A stretch of DNA of 41,522 bases. It comes from Williamsia sp. Its GTDB lineage: Bacteria > Actinomycetota > Actinomycetes > Mycobacteriales > Mycobacteriaceae. Below the pieces are notes generated by a model, which did no database searches, was not told the origin of the DNA, and saw only the letters and a program-made list of their open reading frames with translations. The stretch lies in NCBI RefSeq assembly GCF_016462415.1, contig NZ_JAEMTF010000022.1:10924-52445 (forward strand), read 5' to 3'. Made by a program: the position numbers and the translations under genes. Below, in pieces: positions 8,103 through 16,776 of this stretch (the first letter of the stretch is position 1; every line of letters starts with the position of its first letter).

Positions 8103-8539
8103 CCGCCCCCGTGGCCCCGCCCCGTACGCCGCCCGGCGTGGCCGTCGGCGACACTCTGCCGCTTCTGGTCATCGAGGCGACACCGACCTTCATCGTCTCG
8201 ACGGCCCTGGCCACCCGTGACTTCCAGGACGTGCATCACGACCGAGACCTCGCGCAGAGCAAGGGATCGAAGGACATCTTCGTCAACATCCTCACCGACA
8301 CCGGGCTGGTCGGACGCTACGTCACCGACTGGGCGGGTCAGCGGGCGCAGATCCGGTCGATCACCCTGCGCCTCGGCGTCCCGTGGTACGCATACGACAC
8401 GCTCACGTTCGCGGGCACGGTCAGCGCCGTCGACGACGGGGTGGCCACCGTCGACGTGGTCGGGACGAACGCACTCGGCAAGCACGTCACCTCCCAGGTG
8501 ACCGTCGTTCTCGACCACACTGTGCAGCAGAGCTCATGA
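8099..8539 (+). CDS. chsH1: ChsH1: MaoC-like enoyl-CoA hydratase subunit
   Basis: This 146-residue single hot-dog domain contains ATRDFQDVHHDRDLAQ, which carries the Asp and His pair typical of catalytic MaoC (R-specific hydratase 2) subunits. ChsH2 lacks an equally clear pair, in line with ChsH1 being the catalytic member. The complex hydrates the side-chain enoyl-CoA made by FadE28-FadE29 before Ltp2 removes propionyl-CoA. ATG 8099 overlaps the chsH2 stop; the longer open frame from 8051 runs inside chsH2 and is not used. Confidence 0.92.
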   Translation: MTAPVAPPRTPPGVAVGDTLPLLVIEATPTFIVSTALATRDFQDVHHDRDLAQSKGSKDIFVNILTDTGLVGRYVTDWAGQRAQIRSITLRLGVPWYAYDTLTFAGTVSAVDDGVATVDVVGTNALGKHVTSQVTVVLDHTVQQSS

Positions 8540-9711
8540 GCACGTCGTTGTCCGGCGCCGCCGCGATCGTCGGGATCGGCGCCACCGATTTCTCGAAGGA
8601 CTCCGGACGCAGCGAACTGCGCCTGGCCGCCGAGGCGGTCGGGGCGGCGATCGCCGACGCGGGTCTCGACCCGTCCGAGGTCGACGGACTGGTGTCGTTC
8701 ACGATGGACACCAACACCGAGATCGCCGTCGCCCGCGCCACGGGAATCGGTGACCTGACGTACTTCTCCCGCATCCACTACGGCGGCGGCGCGGCGTGTT
8801 CGACCGTTCAGCAGGCCGCGATGGCCGTCGCCACCGGCGTCGCCGATGTCGTGGTCGCCTACCGCGCCTTCAACGAGCGGTCCGGCATGCGCTTCGGTCA
8901 GGTCAATGCCGGTCTCGCCGCGCAGGACAACTCGTCGGGTACCGACAACGCGTTCAGCTATCCGCACGGGCTGTCGACGCCGGCGGCGTTCGTGGCGATG
9001 GTCGCCCAGCGGTACATGCACGAATACGGCGCGACCAGTGCCGATTTCGGTGCGGTTGCAGTGGTCGACCGCAAACACGCCGCGGTCAACCCCAACGCCT
9101 TCTTCTACGACAAGCCAATCACCATCGACGACCACCAGAACTCGCGCTACATCGCCGAGCCCCTGCACCTGCTCGACTGCTGCCAGGAATCCGACGGCGG
9201 CGTCGCACTGGTGATCGTCTCCGCCGAGCGGGCGAAGGACATGCCGCATGTCCCGGCGATCATCGCGGGCGCGGCGTCGGGCAGCGGCAACGATCAATAC
9301 ATCATGACCAGCTACTACCGCGACGATCTCGCCGGTCTACCGGAGATGGGGCTGGTCGGACGGCAGCTGTGGGAGCAGTCGGGTCTCGGTCCCACCGACA
9401 TGGACGCGGCGATCCTGTACGACCACTTCACGCCGTACACGTTGATGCAGCTCGAGGAACTCGGGTTCTGCGGTCGCGGTGAGGCCAAGGACTTCGTCCG
9501 GCGTCCGGGGGTGCTCGAGGTCGGGGGTGAGCTCCCGCTCAACACTCACGGCGGGCAGCTCGGCGAGGCCTACATCCATGGGATGAACGGGATCGCCGAG
9601 GCCGTGCGCCAACTCCGGGGCGACTCGGTCAATCAGGTCGACGGCGCGCAGCGCGTCGTCGTGACAGCGGGGACCGGTGTCCCCACGAGCGGATTGGTGT
9701 TGACCCGATGA
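8536..9711 (+). CDS. ltp2: Ltp2: thiolase-fold retro-aldolase of the steroid side chain
   Basis: This 391-residue thiolase-superfamily (SCP-x type) protein has IVGIGATDFSKDSGRSELRL at the start, NTHGGQLGEAYIHGMNGIAEA near the C-terminus and a HFTPYTLMQLEELGFCG segment. Ltp2 in actinobacteria cleaves 17-hydroxy-3-oxo-4-pregnene-20-carboxyl-CoA to androstenedione and propionyl-CoA, working with the DUF35 domain of ChsH2. It is an aldolase rather than a true thiolase. Start and stop overlap the neighbours by ATGA on both sides. It could be mistaken for a generic acetyl-CoA acetyltransferase, but context makes the role clear. Confidence 0.92.
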   Translation: MSTSLSGAAAIVGIGATDFSKDSGRSELRLAAEAVGAAIADAGLDPSEVDGLVSFTMDTNTEIAVARATGIGDLTYFSRIHYGGGAACSTVQQAAMAVATGVADVVVAYRAFNERSGMRFGQVNAGLAAQDNSSGTDNAFSYPHGLSTPAAFVAMVAQRYMHEYGATSADFGAVAVVDRKHAAVNPNAFFYDKPITIDDHQNSRYIAEPLHLLDCCQESDGGVALVIVSAERAKDMPHVPAIIAGAASGSGNDQYIMTSYYRDDLAGLPEMGLVGRQLWEQSGLGPTDMDAAILYDHFTPYTLMQLEELGFCGRGEAKDFVRRPGVLEVGGELPLNTHGGQLGEAYIHGMNGIAEAVRQLRGDSVNQVDGAQRVVVTAGTGVPTSGLVLTR

Positions 9712-11360
9712 CCGAGACCGCAGCCACCGACTTCACCGCCACCGACTTCAACTTGGGCGACATCTTCGAGACCATCGCCGACGCGGTGCCCGACCGGATC
9801 GCGATCGGATACGAGGGTGTCGACGTCAGCTACCGCGAACTCGACGAACGGTCCAACGCGTTCGGACATCTGTTGCGCGACCACGGGATAGGCGCCGGCG
9901 ACCACGTGGCGCTCTACCTCAAGAACAGTCTCGAGCACGTCTACGCCATGGTCGCGCTGCTGAAGATCGGCGCGACCGCGATCAACGTCAACTACCGCTA
10001 CACCGCCACCGAACTCGCCTACATCCTGGAGAACTCCGACTCGGTCGCGGCGCTGGTGGAACTCGACGAGCACCAGCGGACGCTGGCGACCGTGCTACCG
10101 CAGACCGCGGTGCACACCGTCCTGGTGATCGGCGACGTCACACCGGAACTCGCTGCCGCAGCCGATGATCGCGTGTCCGTCGGGGTCGTCGACCTCGCCG
10201 GCCACAGCACCGCACGCGACTTCGCGCCCCGCTCCGGCGACCAGCACTACATCCTCTACACCGGCGGGACCACCGGCTACCCCAAGGGCGTGGTGTGGCG
10301 GCACGACGACTTCTTCCACAAGCCGCTGTCGGGCGGGAACCCCTACGGGCCCGAACCACTCGCCGACCACGCCGCGATCGCCGACAACGCGAGCACGTTC
10401 GCCCCGATTTCGTTCCTGCTGGCCGCGCCCCTGATGCACGGAGCCGCGATCTACTCGCTGTTCATGTTCTTCATCAACGGCGGTCGTCTCGTCCTGCAGC
10501 GTGACTTCGTCCCGTCGGCGGTGCTCGACTCGATCGAGCACCACGGCGTGCAGATCGTGCTCATCGTCGGCGACGGGATGGGGGCGCCGCTCGTGGAGGA
10601 GATGGAGAGCCGACAGGCGCTCGGGACCCTCGACGTGACCGGGCTGCTGTCGGTGACGAACGGTGGCGCGATCTGGTCGACCGCGGTTCGTGATCGGATG
10701 CGGGCGGTCAAACCCGATCTGTGGATGCGCGACAACTTCGGCGCCTCGGAGACCGGCAACGACGGCGAGCTGATCATGGGGGAGGACGGCCTGCTGCGGT
10801 CCACCTCGAACCCGGCGCTCACCGTGCTCGACGAGGCGCTCGAGCCCATCGAACCGGGATCCGACCAGATCGGTTTCATCGCCCGCGTCGGCCGCGTCCC
10901 GGTCGGCTATCACAAGGACGAGGAGAAGTCGGCTCGCACCTTCGTCACGTTGCCCGATGGGCGTCGGGCCGCGGTGCTCGGCGACATGGGACGTCGGGAG
11001 GCCGACGGCAGCGTGGTGTTCCTCGGTCGTGGATCCGGGTGCATCAACACCGGCGGCGAGAAGGTGTTCGCCGAGGAGGTCGAGGCGGCCGTCCAGGCGC
11101 ATCCGGCCGTGCACGACGTGCTCGTCGTCGGCGTGCCGGATCCGCGGTTCGGTCAGAGGGTCGCCGCGGTGGTCTCGGTCGTCGACGGGGCGGACGTGCC
11201 GACGTTGGAGCAGATCCAGACGACCTGTCGGGAGCGGATCGCCGGGTACAAGGTGCCGCGTGCGGTCACGGTGGTCGAGCAGATCCGGCGATCACCTGCG
11301 GGCAAGGCCGATTACAAGTGGGCCTCGGCGACCGCGGTCGAGGCCGTCGCCACCGTCTAG
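9708..11360 (+). CDS. Steroid side-chain acyl-CoA synthetase, FadD19/FadD17 type
   Basis: This 550-residue AMP-binding enzyme has the P-loop YTGGTTGYPKGVVWRHDD (about residues 185-202), the hinge region GRGSGCINTGGEKVFAEEVE, and the C-terminal catalytic lysine in SPAGKADYKW. It resembles FadD19 in length and motif wording; FadD19 activates C24-branched or C27 side-chain carboxylates of steroids as CoA esters. FadD17 or the cholate enzymes CasG/CasI are alternatives that cannot be excluded by eye. It is translationally coupled to ltp2 (ATGA) and so belongs to the KstR-controlled operon, an extension compared with the mycobacterial igr operon. It ends 7 bases from the convergent MFS gene, with no terminator visible. 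Confidence 0.82.
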   Translation: MTETAATDFTATDFNLGDIFETIADAVPDRIAIGYEGVDVSYRELDERSNAFGHLLRDHGIGAGDHVALYLKNSLEHVYAMVALLKIGATAINVNYRYTATELAYILENSDSVAALVELDEHQRTLATVLPQTAVHTVLVIGDVTPELAAAADDRVSVGVVDLAGHSTARDFAPRSGDQHYILYTGGTTGYPKGVVWRHDDFFHKPLSGGNPYGPEPLADHAAIADNASTFAPISFLLAAPLMHGAAIYSLFMFFINGGRLVLQRDFVPSAVLDSIEHHGVQIVLIVGDGMGAPLVEEMESRQALGTLDVTGLLSVTNGGAIWSTAVRDRMRAVKPDLWMRDNFGASETGNDGELIMGEDGLLRSTSNPALTVLDEALEPIEPGSDQIGFIARVGRVPVGYHKDEEKSARTFVTLPDGRRAAVLGDMGRREADGSVVFLGRGSGCINTGGEKVFAEEVEAAVQAHPAVHDVLVVGVPDPRFGQRVAAVVSVVDGADVPTLEQIQTTCRERIAGYKVPRAVTVVEQIRRSPAGKADYKWASATAVEAVATV

Positions 11361-11367
11361 ACCCGCA

Positions 11368-13032
11368 TCAGCCCACCGGATCGGACTCCAGATCCGACGG
11401 CGCGGCCACCACCGTCGTGCCGGTCGCCTTCTCGTCCAAGCGGTTCGGAGCCCAGAACGCCAACACCGCCGATCCGGCGATCACCAGCGCACCCAGCACG
11501 ATGTACGCCTGGTTCGACGGGTGCAGGAACGCCTGCTGGGCGCCGTCGAGGACGGTGCGCGCGAGGTCGCCGGGCACGTTCTGCTCGAGCTGCTCGGAGA
11601 CCGCCTTCGCCTCGGCCAGGGACCGGCCGATGTTCTCGGCGACGACATCACCCTGAGCGGCGACCATCTCGCCGCGGGCCTGCTGCCCGCCGGCGCTCAG
11701 CTGATCGCCCATGGTCTGGAACTGCTCACGGGCCCGGTCCGCGGTGGCGCCGATGCGTGCGGTGTATCCCGCCGCGACGATGCTGCCCGCGAGGGCCATG
11801 CCGATCGCGGCTCCGAGTTCACGGGCGGTGTCGTTGACCGCCGAGCCGACACCCTGGTTCTCGACCGGTGTCGACACCATGATCGCGGTGGTGGCCGGGG
11901 CCGTCGCGACACCGAGACCGAAGGCCATGACCGACAACAGGATCGCGATCACCCAGTACTCGCTGTAGGTCAACGCGCCCAACAGCACGATCCCGATCCC
12001 GAACACGAACATGCCCGGCGCGAGAACGGCACGGAAGTTGAACCGCACCGCCAGCCAGTTGCCCAGCAGCGACATCACCATCACGACGATCACCAACGGG
12101 AACATGGCCACCGCCGACTGCAGCGGCGAGTAGCCCAGAACCAGTTGCAGACGTTGCAGGATGAGGAAGAACGTGCCGAACGACCCCAGGAACTGCAGCG
12201 CGATCGCGAAGGCGCCGGAGCCGAAGGCGCGACGACGGAACAGTCGGACGTCGAGCAACGGGTGGTCGCGGCTCAGTTCGAGATAGACGAAGGCGCCCAC
12301 CAGCGCCAGCCCGCCGATCAACGTGACGAGTACGAGCGGGTCATCCCAGCCGCGGACCGGCCCTTCGATGAGCCCGAACACGAAGGCCGCGATGGCGACG
12401 GCCGACGTGACCGATCCGCGGATGTCGAACCGCGGGGGATTCGCATCGCGGGAGGTGTCCACGGTCAACGCCGCCACGACGATGAGCGCGGCCGCTCCGG
12501 CGAAGGTGATGAAGATCGAATGCCAGCTGAAGAACTCGAGCAGGATGCCGGTCACGAAGAACCCGCCGATGGCGCCGGCACCGGCCACTCCGGCCCAGAT
12601 GCTCACCGCGAGTGGTCGCTTGGACTCCGGGACGCCCGAGGTGATCAGCGACAGGGTGGCCGGCATGACCAGTGCCGCACCCGCGCCGGCCAGACACCGG
12701 GTCGCGATGATCATGTTCGGGTCGTCGAGGAACACCGGGAGTGCCGAGGCGATACCGAACACGACCATGCCGCCGATCAACATCCCCCGTCGCCCGAACC
12801 GGTCGCCGAGTGCACCCGCGGGCAACAGCAGCGCCGCGAGGGTGAGCGTGTAGCCGTCGACGAGCCAGGTGATCTGTCCGGCGTCGGCCTCGATGTCGGG
12901 GGCGATCTCGGCCAATGCCGTGTTGAGTGCGGCCATGGCCGCGACCACTGCGCTCAGGGCGCCGCAGGCGACGACGATGAGCCAGACGGCGCGCAGTGTC
13001 AGGCGGTCGGGGGTGGGCTTGGCCGTTGTCAT
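11368..13032 (-). CDS. MFS exporter, DHA2 (14-TM) drug/H+ antiporter type
   Basis: The 554-residue protein shows many hydrophobic spans (about 14) and the MFS motif A (GALGDRFGRRG) after the second span. ITWLVDGYTLTLAALLLPAG is typical of the EmrB/QacA (DHA2) group. An extracytoplasmic loop rich in Gln/Ala lies before the last span. The substrate is unknown; given the setting it may export toxic steroid intermediates or unrelated drugs. I chose ATG 13032 (GAGAGGG 8 bases upstream) over GTG 13041, which would overlap that ribosome site. The TetR gene at 13391 is the likely regulator. Confidence 0.85.
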   Translation of the reverse strand: MTTAKPTPDRLTLRAVWLIVVACGALSAVVAAMAALNTALAEIAPDIEADAGQITWLVDGYTLTLAALLLPAGALGDRFGRRGMLIGGMVVFGIASALPVFLDDPNMIIATRCLAGAGAALVMPATLSLITSGVPESKRPLAVSIWAGVAGAGAIGGFFVTGILLEFFSWHSIFITFAGAAALIVVAALTVDTSRDANPPRFDIRGSVTSAVAIAAFVFGLIEGPVRGWDDPLVLVTLIGGLALVGAFVYLELSRDHPLLDVRLFRRRAFGSGAFAIALQFLGSFGTFFLILQRLQLVLGYSPLQSAVAMFPLVIVVMVMSLLGNWLAVRFNFRAVLAPGMFVFGIGIVLLGALTYSEYWVIAILLSVMAFGLGVATAPATTAIMVSTPVENQGVGSAVNDTARELGAAIGMALAGSIVAAGYTARIGATADRAREQFQTMGDQLSAGGQQARGEMVAAQGDVVAENIGRSLAEAKAVSEQLEQNVPGDLARTVLDGAQQAFLHPSNQAYIVLGALVIAGSAVLAFWAPNRLDEKATGTTVVAAPSDLESDPVG

Positions 13033-13212
13033 GACTCGCACCCTCTCGTGATCGCGTCGGTGCTCGGGACACCCGTGTTGCGCAATCGTGACGCCGACGC
13101 GCGGCGCTGCTGCGCGGTCTCAACTGTTACTTCTGTCACTCTGGTCCTAGCAGTCACAGATCGCTCGAAGTGCCCGGGTCGATGTCGCCCCGGTGTGAAA
13201 GGAACCGTGACC

Positions 13213-13344
13213 ATGTCTCTCCGTACTCATGCCGGCCGACCGCATTCCACTGCGTCCATCCGATTCTGGCGCGTCGTGGCGATGGTGGCACCGCTCGTCG
13301 CGCTGGTCATCGGGATGTTGCTCGTCGTCGGTTCGATGGGCTGA
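13213..13344 (+). CDS. Small single-span membrane peptide (43 residues)
   Basis: The ORF begins with ATG 13213, preceded by GAAAGGA about 9 bases upstream, and encodes 43 residues. The N-terminus is basic and polar (MSLRTHAGRPHSTASIRFWR), followed by a strongly hydrophobic helix (VVAMVAPLVALVIGMLLVVG, residues 21-40). This is the shape of a small inner-membrane protein with its N-terminus in the cytoplasm. It lies between the divergent MFS gene and the TetR gene. It may be a partner of the exporter, but that is inference; no family is recognised. Confidence 0.5.
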   Translation: MSLRTHAGRPHSTASIRFWRVVAMVAPLVALVIGMLLVVGSMG

Positions 13345-13354
13345 CAATTTTTTT

Positions 13355-13369
13355 GAGACTAACAGTCTC
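13355..13369. promoter_or_regulatory. Inverted repeat, candidate TetR operator
   Basis: GAGACT (13355-13360) and AGTCTC (13364-13369) are perfect 6-bp inverted arms around AAC. The site follows a T-rich stretch (13348-13354), unusual in this GC-rich DNA, and lies 21 bases before the TetR start. Size and position suit an autoregulatory TetR operator. Confidence 0.5.
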
Positions 13370-13390
13370 GTGCGCGGTAGGTTGCGTTTC

Positions 13391-14020
13391 GTGACCGACG
13401 ACGACCGGGTGCGCCGTAACGATCCCCGTCCCGCGCAATCGCGTGCCAAGGTGGTCGCGGCTGCGGCAGACCTGCTCCGCGCCGCCGGGCCGTCCGCGGT
13501 CACCGTGGATTCGGTGATCGGGGACGCAGAGGTGTCGCGAGCCACGTTCTACCGTCATTTCGCCTCGACGACCGAGGTGGTCGCGGCTGCTTTCCAGGTC
13601 GTGATCCCGGCTGCCCCGGTACCGCCGGCCACGGGTTCGGTACGCGATCGGCTCACGGCCCTGGCCCTGTCGCAGGCCCGCTTGTTCGCGGAGGTGCCCG
13701 CCTCGACGACGTTCCTCGCATGGCTGTCGCTGGGCGCCGATCTCGCCGAGACGTACGGCGCGCCCGGTGAGGCGCCCGAGCGCGTCGAGCAGCGGACATT
13801 GCGTGAACGGGTGGCCGACCAGTACCTGCGGCCCTTCGACGAGGTCCTGTCGAGCCCGGACGCGGTCGCACTACTCGGACAGGTTGATCGGATCACCGCG
13901 ATGGCCCTCATCATCGGGCCGCTGGCGATGGGCCGGCTCAGCACGCTGCCGACCTTCGACTACGAGGCCATCGCACGGGCCGCCGTGGACGGCTTCCTCG
14001 CCACGCACAAAAAGGACTAA
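13391..14020 (+). CDS. TetR-family transcriptional regulator
   Basis: The product is 209 residues from GTG 13391 (a longer open frame exists, but its extra part reads out of frame through the 43-residue ORF). The HTH is SAVTVDSVIGDAEVSRATFY followed by RHFASTTEVVAAAF. The C-terminal ligand domain is not of a type I can assign. It is distinct from KstR. It probably controls the MFS exporter and itself through the repeat at 13355-13369. Its stop overlaps the stop of the convergent chsH3 gene (shared bases CTAA at 14017-14020), so there is no room for a terminator between them. Confidence 0.8.
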   Translation: MTDDDRVRRNDPRPAQSRAKVVAAAADLLRAAGPSAVTVDSVIGDAEVSRATFYRHFASTTEVVAAAFQVVIPAAPVPPATGSVRDRLTALALSQARLFAEVPASTTFLAWLSLGADLAETYGAPGEAPERVEQRTLRERVADQYLRPFDEVLSSPDAVALLGQVDRITAMALIIGPLAMGRLSTLPTFDYEAIARAAVDGFLATHKKD

Positions 14021-14877
14021 CGCCGGGTCAGGACCACGTTGCCCAGTACGGGAGCGTCGTCCCGCTCGGCTGCGGTGGCGGTGGCCACCAGGTCGGTGCC
14101 GGTGTCCCAGACCGAGATCCGGAACGTCTCACCCGGGAAGAACACCCCCGCGAACTTCGCGCCGAACCCGGCCACAGCGTCGGTGTCACCGCCGAGGAGT
14201 TCGTCGGTGATCGCCCGGCAGACCGTCCCGTAGCTACACAGTCCGTGCAGGATCGGTGCCGGGAAACCGGCGGCGGAGGCGAAGGCCGGATCGGAGTGCA
14301 GCGGGTTGCGGTCGCCGCACAGGCGGTAGAGCAGAGCCTGATTAGGACGGGTCGCGACGGTGATGACGGCGTCGGGATCGCGGTCGGGATACGCCACGCG
14401 ATCCGACGTGCCGCGCTCCCCGCCGAAGCCGCCCTCGCCCTTGGCGAAGATCGACGACCGTGTGGTCCACAGGAGTTCGCCGTCCGAGTCGAATGTCTGC
14501 GTCTCGGTGATGACGACGGCCGCGGACCCCTTGTCCTGCACCTCCGCGATCTGCGATCGGGTCGTGCCCGTGCCGCTCGGCGGGATCGGACGGTGCGTGG
14601 TCACCTGCTGGCTGCCGTGCACCACCTTCGCCAGATCGATCTCGATGCCGGGGAAGGAGACGGTCGGGGCCTCGGTGGCCTCGAAGCTCTCGGCCACGGT
14701 GCCGAAGGTGGGCAACACCTTCGGGGCGGTGTCATGGACGTAGCGCAACCCCTCGACGTCGAGGGGATCCGCTGCGGCACCGACGCCGAGGTTGTACAAC
14801 GCCACGTTCGACGCCGACCACGCGAACGTCGACTCGCCGAGATCCGCCCCGACCGCGATCGACGGATCAATCGGCAT
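14017..14877 (-). CDS. chsH3: MaoC-family enoyl-CoA hydratase, ChsH3 type
   Basis: The 286-residue double hot-dog protein resembles the hydratase part of peroxisomal multifunctional enzyme 2. The C-terminal domain carries the hydratase-2 motif YRLCGDRNPLHSDPAFA followed by GFPAPILHGLCSYG. Its length and its place directly after kstD match M. tuberculosis Rv3538 (ChsH3), assigned to hydration of steroid side-chain enoyl-CoAs (first beta-oxidation cycle). ATG 14877 overlaps the kstD stop (ATGA), so the two are co-translated. The longer frame upstream (to 15366) runs inside kstD and is spurious. Confidence 0.88.
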   Translation of the reverse strand: MPIDPSIAVGADLGESTFAWSASNVALYNLGVGAAADPLDVEGLRYVHDTAPKVLPTFGTVAESFEATEAPTVSFPGIEIDLAKVVHGSQQVTTHRPIPPSGTGTTRSQIAEVQDKGSAAVVITETQTFDSDGELLWTTRSSIFAKGEGGFGGERGTSDRVAYPDRDPDAVITVATRPNQALLYRLCGDRNPLHSDPAFASAAGFPAPILHGLCSYGTVCRAITDELLGGDTDAVAGFGAKFAGVFFPGETFRISVWDTGTDLVATATAAERDDAPVLGNVVLTRR

Positions 14878-16592
14878 CAGCCGGCCTGCCGATCCGACCC
14901 GGCCGACACGGTGTCGTTCGCCGCGATGTCCATGGCGGCGAGGTAGCCGAACACCATGGCGGGTCCGATGGTCGCGCCCGGTCCGGCGTAGGTGTGTCCC
15001 ATGACCGGGCTGCTGGTGTTGCCGGCCGCGTAGAGGCCCTCGATGATCGAACCGTCCTCGCGCAGAGCGCGTCCGGCGACATCGGTGTTGATACCGCCCT
15101 TGGTGCCGAGGTCGCCGGGGAACATCTTCACCGCGTAGTACGGCGCCTTCGTCAGCTCGCCCAGGCTGGGGTTGGGCTTGTTGGTGATGTCGCCGTAGTA
15201 GTGGTCGTACTTGCTGACGCCGCGCCCGAAGTCCTCGTCGGATCCGTTGCGTGCGAACCCGTTGAAGCGCTCGGCGGTCGCCACGAGTGCGTCGGCCGGC
15301 ACCTCCATCTTCTCTGCCAGGCTCTCCAGCGACTCGGCCTTGAGTACGGCACCGGTCTTGAACCATTTGCCGGGCAACGGCTGTCGGCCCGAGACGGAGG
15401 CGAACATGTAGCGGTCACGGTAGGTCTGGTCGAAGACCAACCACGCCGGGATGTTGGCGCCGGGGCCCTCGCCCTGGCCGAACTCCCCGCCGAACATCTG
15501 GTGCACGGCCTCGACGTAGGGCAACGACTCGTTCATGAAGCGCTCGCCGCGGGTGTTGACCATGAACGAACACGGCAACGAGCGCTCGGCGAGGGCGAAC
15601 CACGGGCCACGCGGCAGCATGATCGTCGGACCCCACCAGGAGTCCTCCATGAAGCTCACCGCGGCACCGATCTTGATGCCCGCGTTGATGCCGTCGCCGG
15701 TGTTGCTGGGGGCGCCGGTCGTCCACTCGGTGCCGATCGGTTCGCGCTGGTACTTCTTGCGCATCTCCTCGTTGTGCTCGAAACCGCCGCACGCCAGGAT
15801 CACACCCTTGCGGGCGCGGATGGTCTTCGTGGTGCCGTCTACGTCGACGGTCACCCCGACGACGCGTCCGTTCTCGGTCACCAGATCGGTGAGGCCGGTC
15901 TTGAGAAGCAGTGGCACACCGAGTTTGCGGACGCCGAGCAGCAGCTCGCCCATCAGGGCGGCGCCCATGCCGATCAGGTGCTTGCGCGTCACTCGGCCCC
16001 AGATCATCCGCAGACCGACCTGCATGATCTTCAGCGGCCCGCGCCAGTGCCGCAGGCCGGTCGACAGCCAGCGGTAATCGGACTGCTTCACCACGACGCC
16101 CAACGGGGCCTTGGTGTACTGCGGGTGCAGGTTCGCGAAATCGGCGCCCAGCTTCTTGGCGTCGAACGGCCGGGGCTCGCACGAGCGTCCGCCGACCCGC
16201 CCACCGGGAGCCTCGGGGTAGTAGTCGGAGTAGTTCTTCACCCACTCCAGATCCAGGGGCGCGTACTCGGAGAGGAAGTCGAGGACCTTCGGGCCGTTGT
16301 CGATGTAGGCGTCGATGCGCTCGGGAGCCACCACGTCGCCGACGATGGAGCGGACGTAGGTGCGGGCGGCCTCCGGGTCGTCCTTGACGCCGTCGCGCTC
16401 GAGGACCGAGTTGTTCGGGATCCACACGCCGCCGCCGGAGCGTGAGGTCGAGCCGCCCCAGTACGCGGACTTCTCGATGATGACGGTCTTCAGGCCCTGG
16501 GACGCCGCCGTGATCGCGGCGCTCATCCCTGCTCCGCCTGCGCCGACGACGACGACGTCGTACTCGCTGTCCAGGTGGTCCGTGGTGGTCAT
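14877..16592 (-). CDS. kstD: 3-Ketosteroid delta-1-dehydrogenase KstD
   Basis: The 571-residue flavoprotein has an N-terminal Rossmann FAD site, VVVVGAGGAGMSAA (GAGGAG at residues 17-22), with the ribose-binding Glu40, then SAYWGGSTSRSGGGVWIPNN. The C-terminal GNTSSPVMGHTYAGPGATIG holds the Tyr and Gly of YAGPG that correspond, from memory, to catalytic Tyr487 and Gly491 of Rhodococcus erythropolis KstD1. KstD introduces the C1-C2 double bond in ring A; together with KshA this opens ring B. I chose ATG 16592, with GAAGGGG 5 bases upstream, over start codons as far as 16721, which would run through the KstR box. It is divergent from hsaE, as in mycobacteria. Confidence 0.94.
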   Translation of the reverse strand: MTTTDHLDSEYDVVVVGAGGAGMSAAITAASQGLKTVIIEKSAYWGGSTSRSGGGVWIPNNSVLERDGVKDDPEAARTYVRSIVGDVVAPERIDAYIDNGPKVLDFLSEYAPLDLEWVKNYSDYYPEAPGGRVGGRSCEPRPFDAKKLGADFANLHPQYTKAPLGVVVKQSDYRWLSTGLRHWRGPLKIMQVGLRMIWGRVTRKHLIGMGAALMGELLLGVRKLGVPLLLKTGLTDLVTENGRVVGVTVDVDGTTKTIRARKGVILACGGFEHNEEMRKKYQREPIGTEWTTGAPSNTGDGINAGIKIGAAVSFMEDSWWGPTIMLPRGPWFALAERSLPCSFMVNTRGERFMNESLPYVEAVHQMFGGEFGQGEGPGANIPAWLVFDQTYRDRYMFASVSGRQPLPGKWFKTGAVLKAESLESLAEKMEVPADALVATAERFNGFARNGSDEDFGRGVSKYDHYYGDITNKPNPSLGELTKAPYYAVKMFPGDLGTKGGINTDVAGRALREDGSIIEGLYAAGNTSSPVMGHTYAGPGATIGPAMVFGYLAAMDIAANDTVSAGSDRQAG

Positions 16593-16663
16593 GCTCGCCC
16601 CTTCGTTGTGCGGCCCTGCGATGGTGGCGGTCATCGGAGCGCCGATGCCCGTTCCCACAAATC

Positions 16664-16677
16664 TAGAACACGTTATA
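16664..16677. promoter_or_regulatory. KstR operator between kstD and hsaE
   Basis: TAGAACACGTTATA fits TnnAACnnGTTnnA at every fixed position. It lies 71 bases before kstD and 99 before hsaE in the divergent intergenic region. A second AACACGTT core (16748-16755), without the outer T and A, lies just before the hsaE ribosome site. Confidence 0.87.
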
Positions 16678-16776
16678 GAATTGCTTTGTCTGCAGGCTAT
16701 ACCAGGTCCGCGCATGCCCACCAGGCTCGCTGGTGGGCGAGAACGACAACACGTTCACATACGAGAGGTGTCGACG

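Noticed and set aside
11361-11367. Terminator between the fadD and MFS genes
   Set aside because: Only 7 bases separate the convergent stops and no hairpin is visible there.
10957-13344. 795-residue open frame on the plus strand over the MFS gene
   Set aside because: Opposite strand to a clear 14-span transporter; charged, repetitive composition. Only its last 43 codons, from ATG 13213, form a plausible small gene.
13347-13354. T-run after the 43-residue ORF as an intrinsic terminator
   Set aside because: No GC-rich stem precedes it; it more likely belongs to the AT-rich promoter of the TetR gene.
14877-16721. kstD start at the far upstream codon (16721)
   Set aside because: That frame would read through the KstR box; ATG 16592 has a good ribosome site and gives the normal length.
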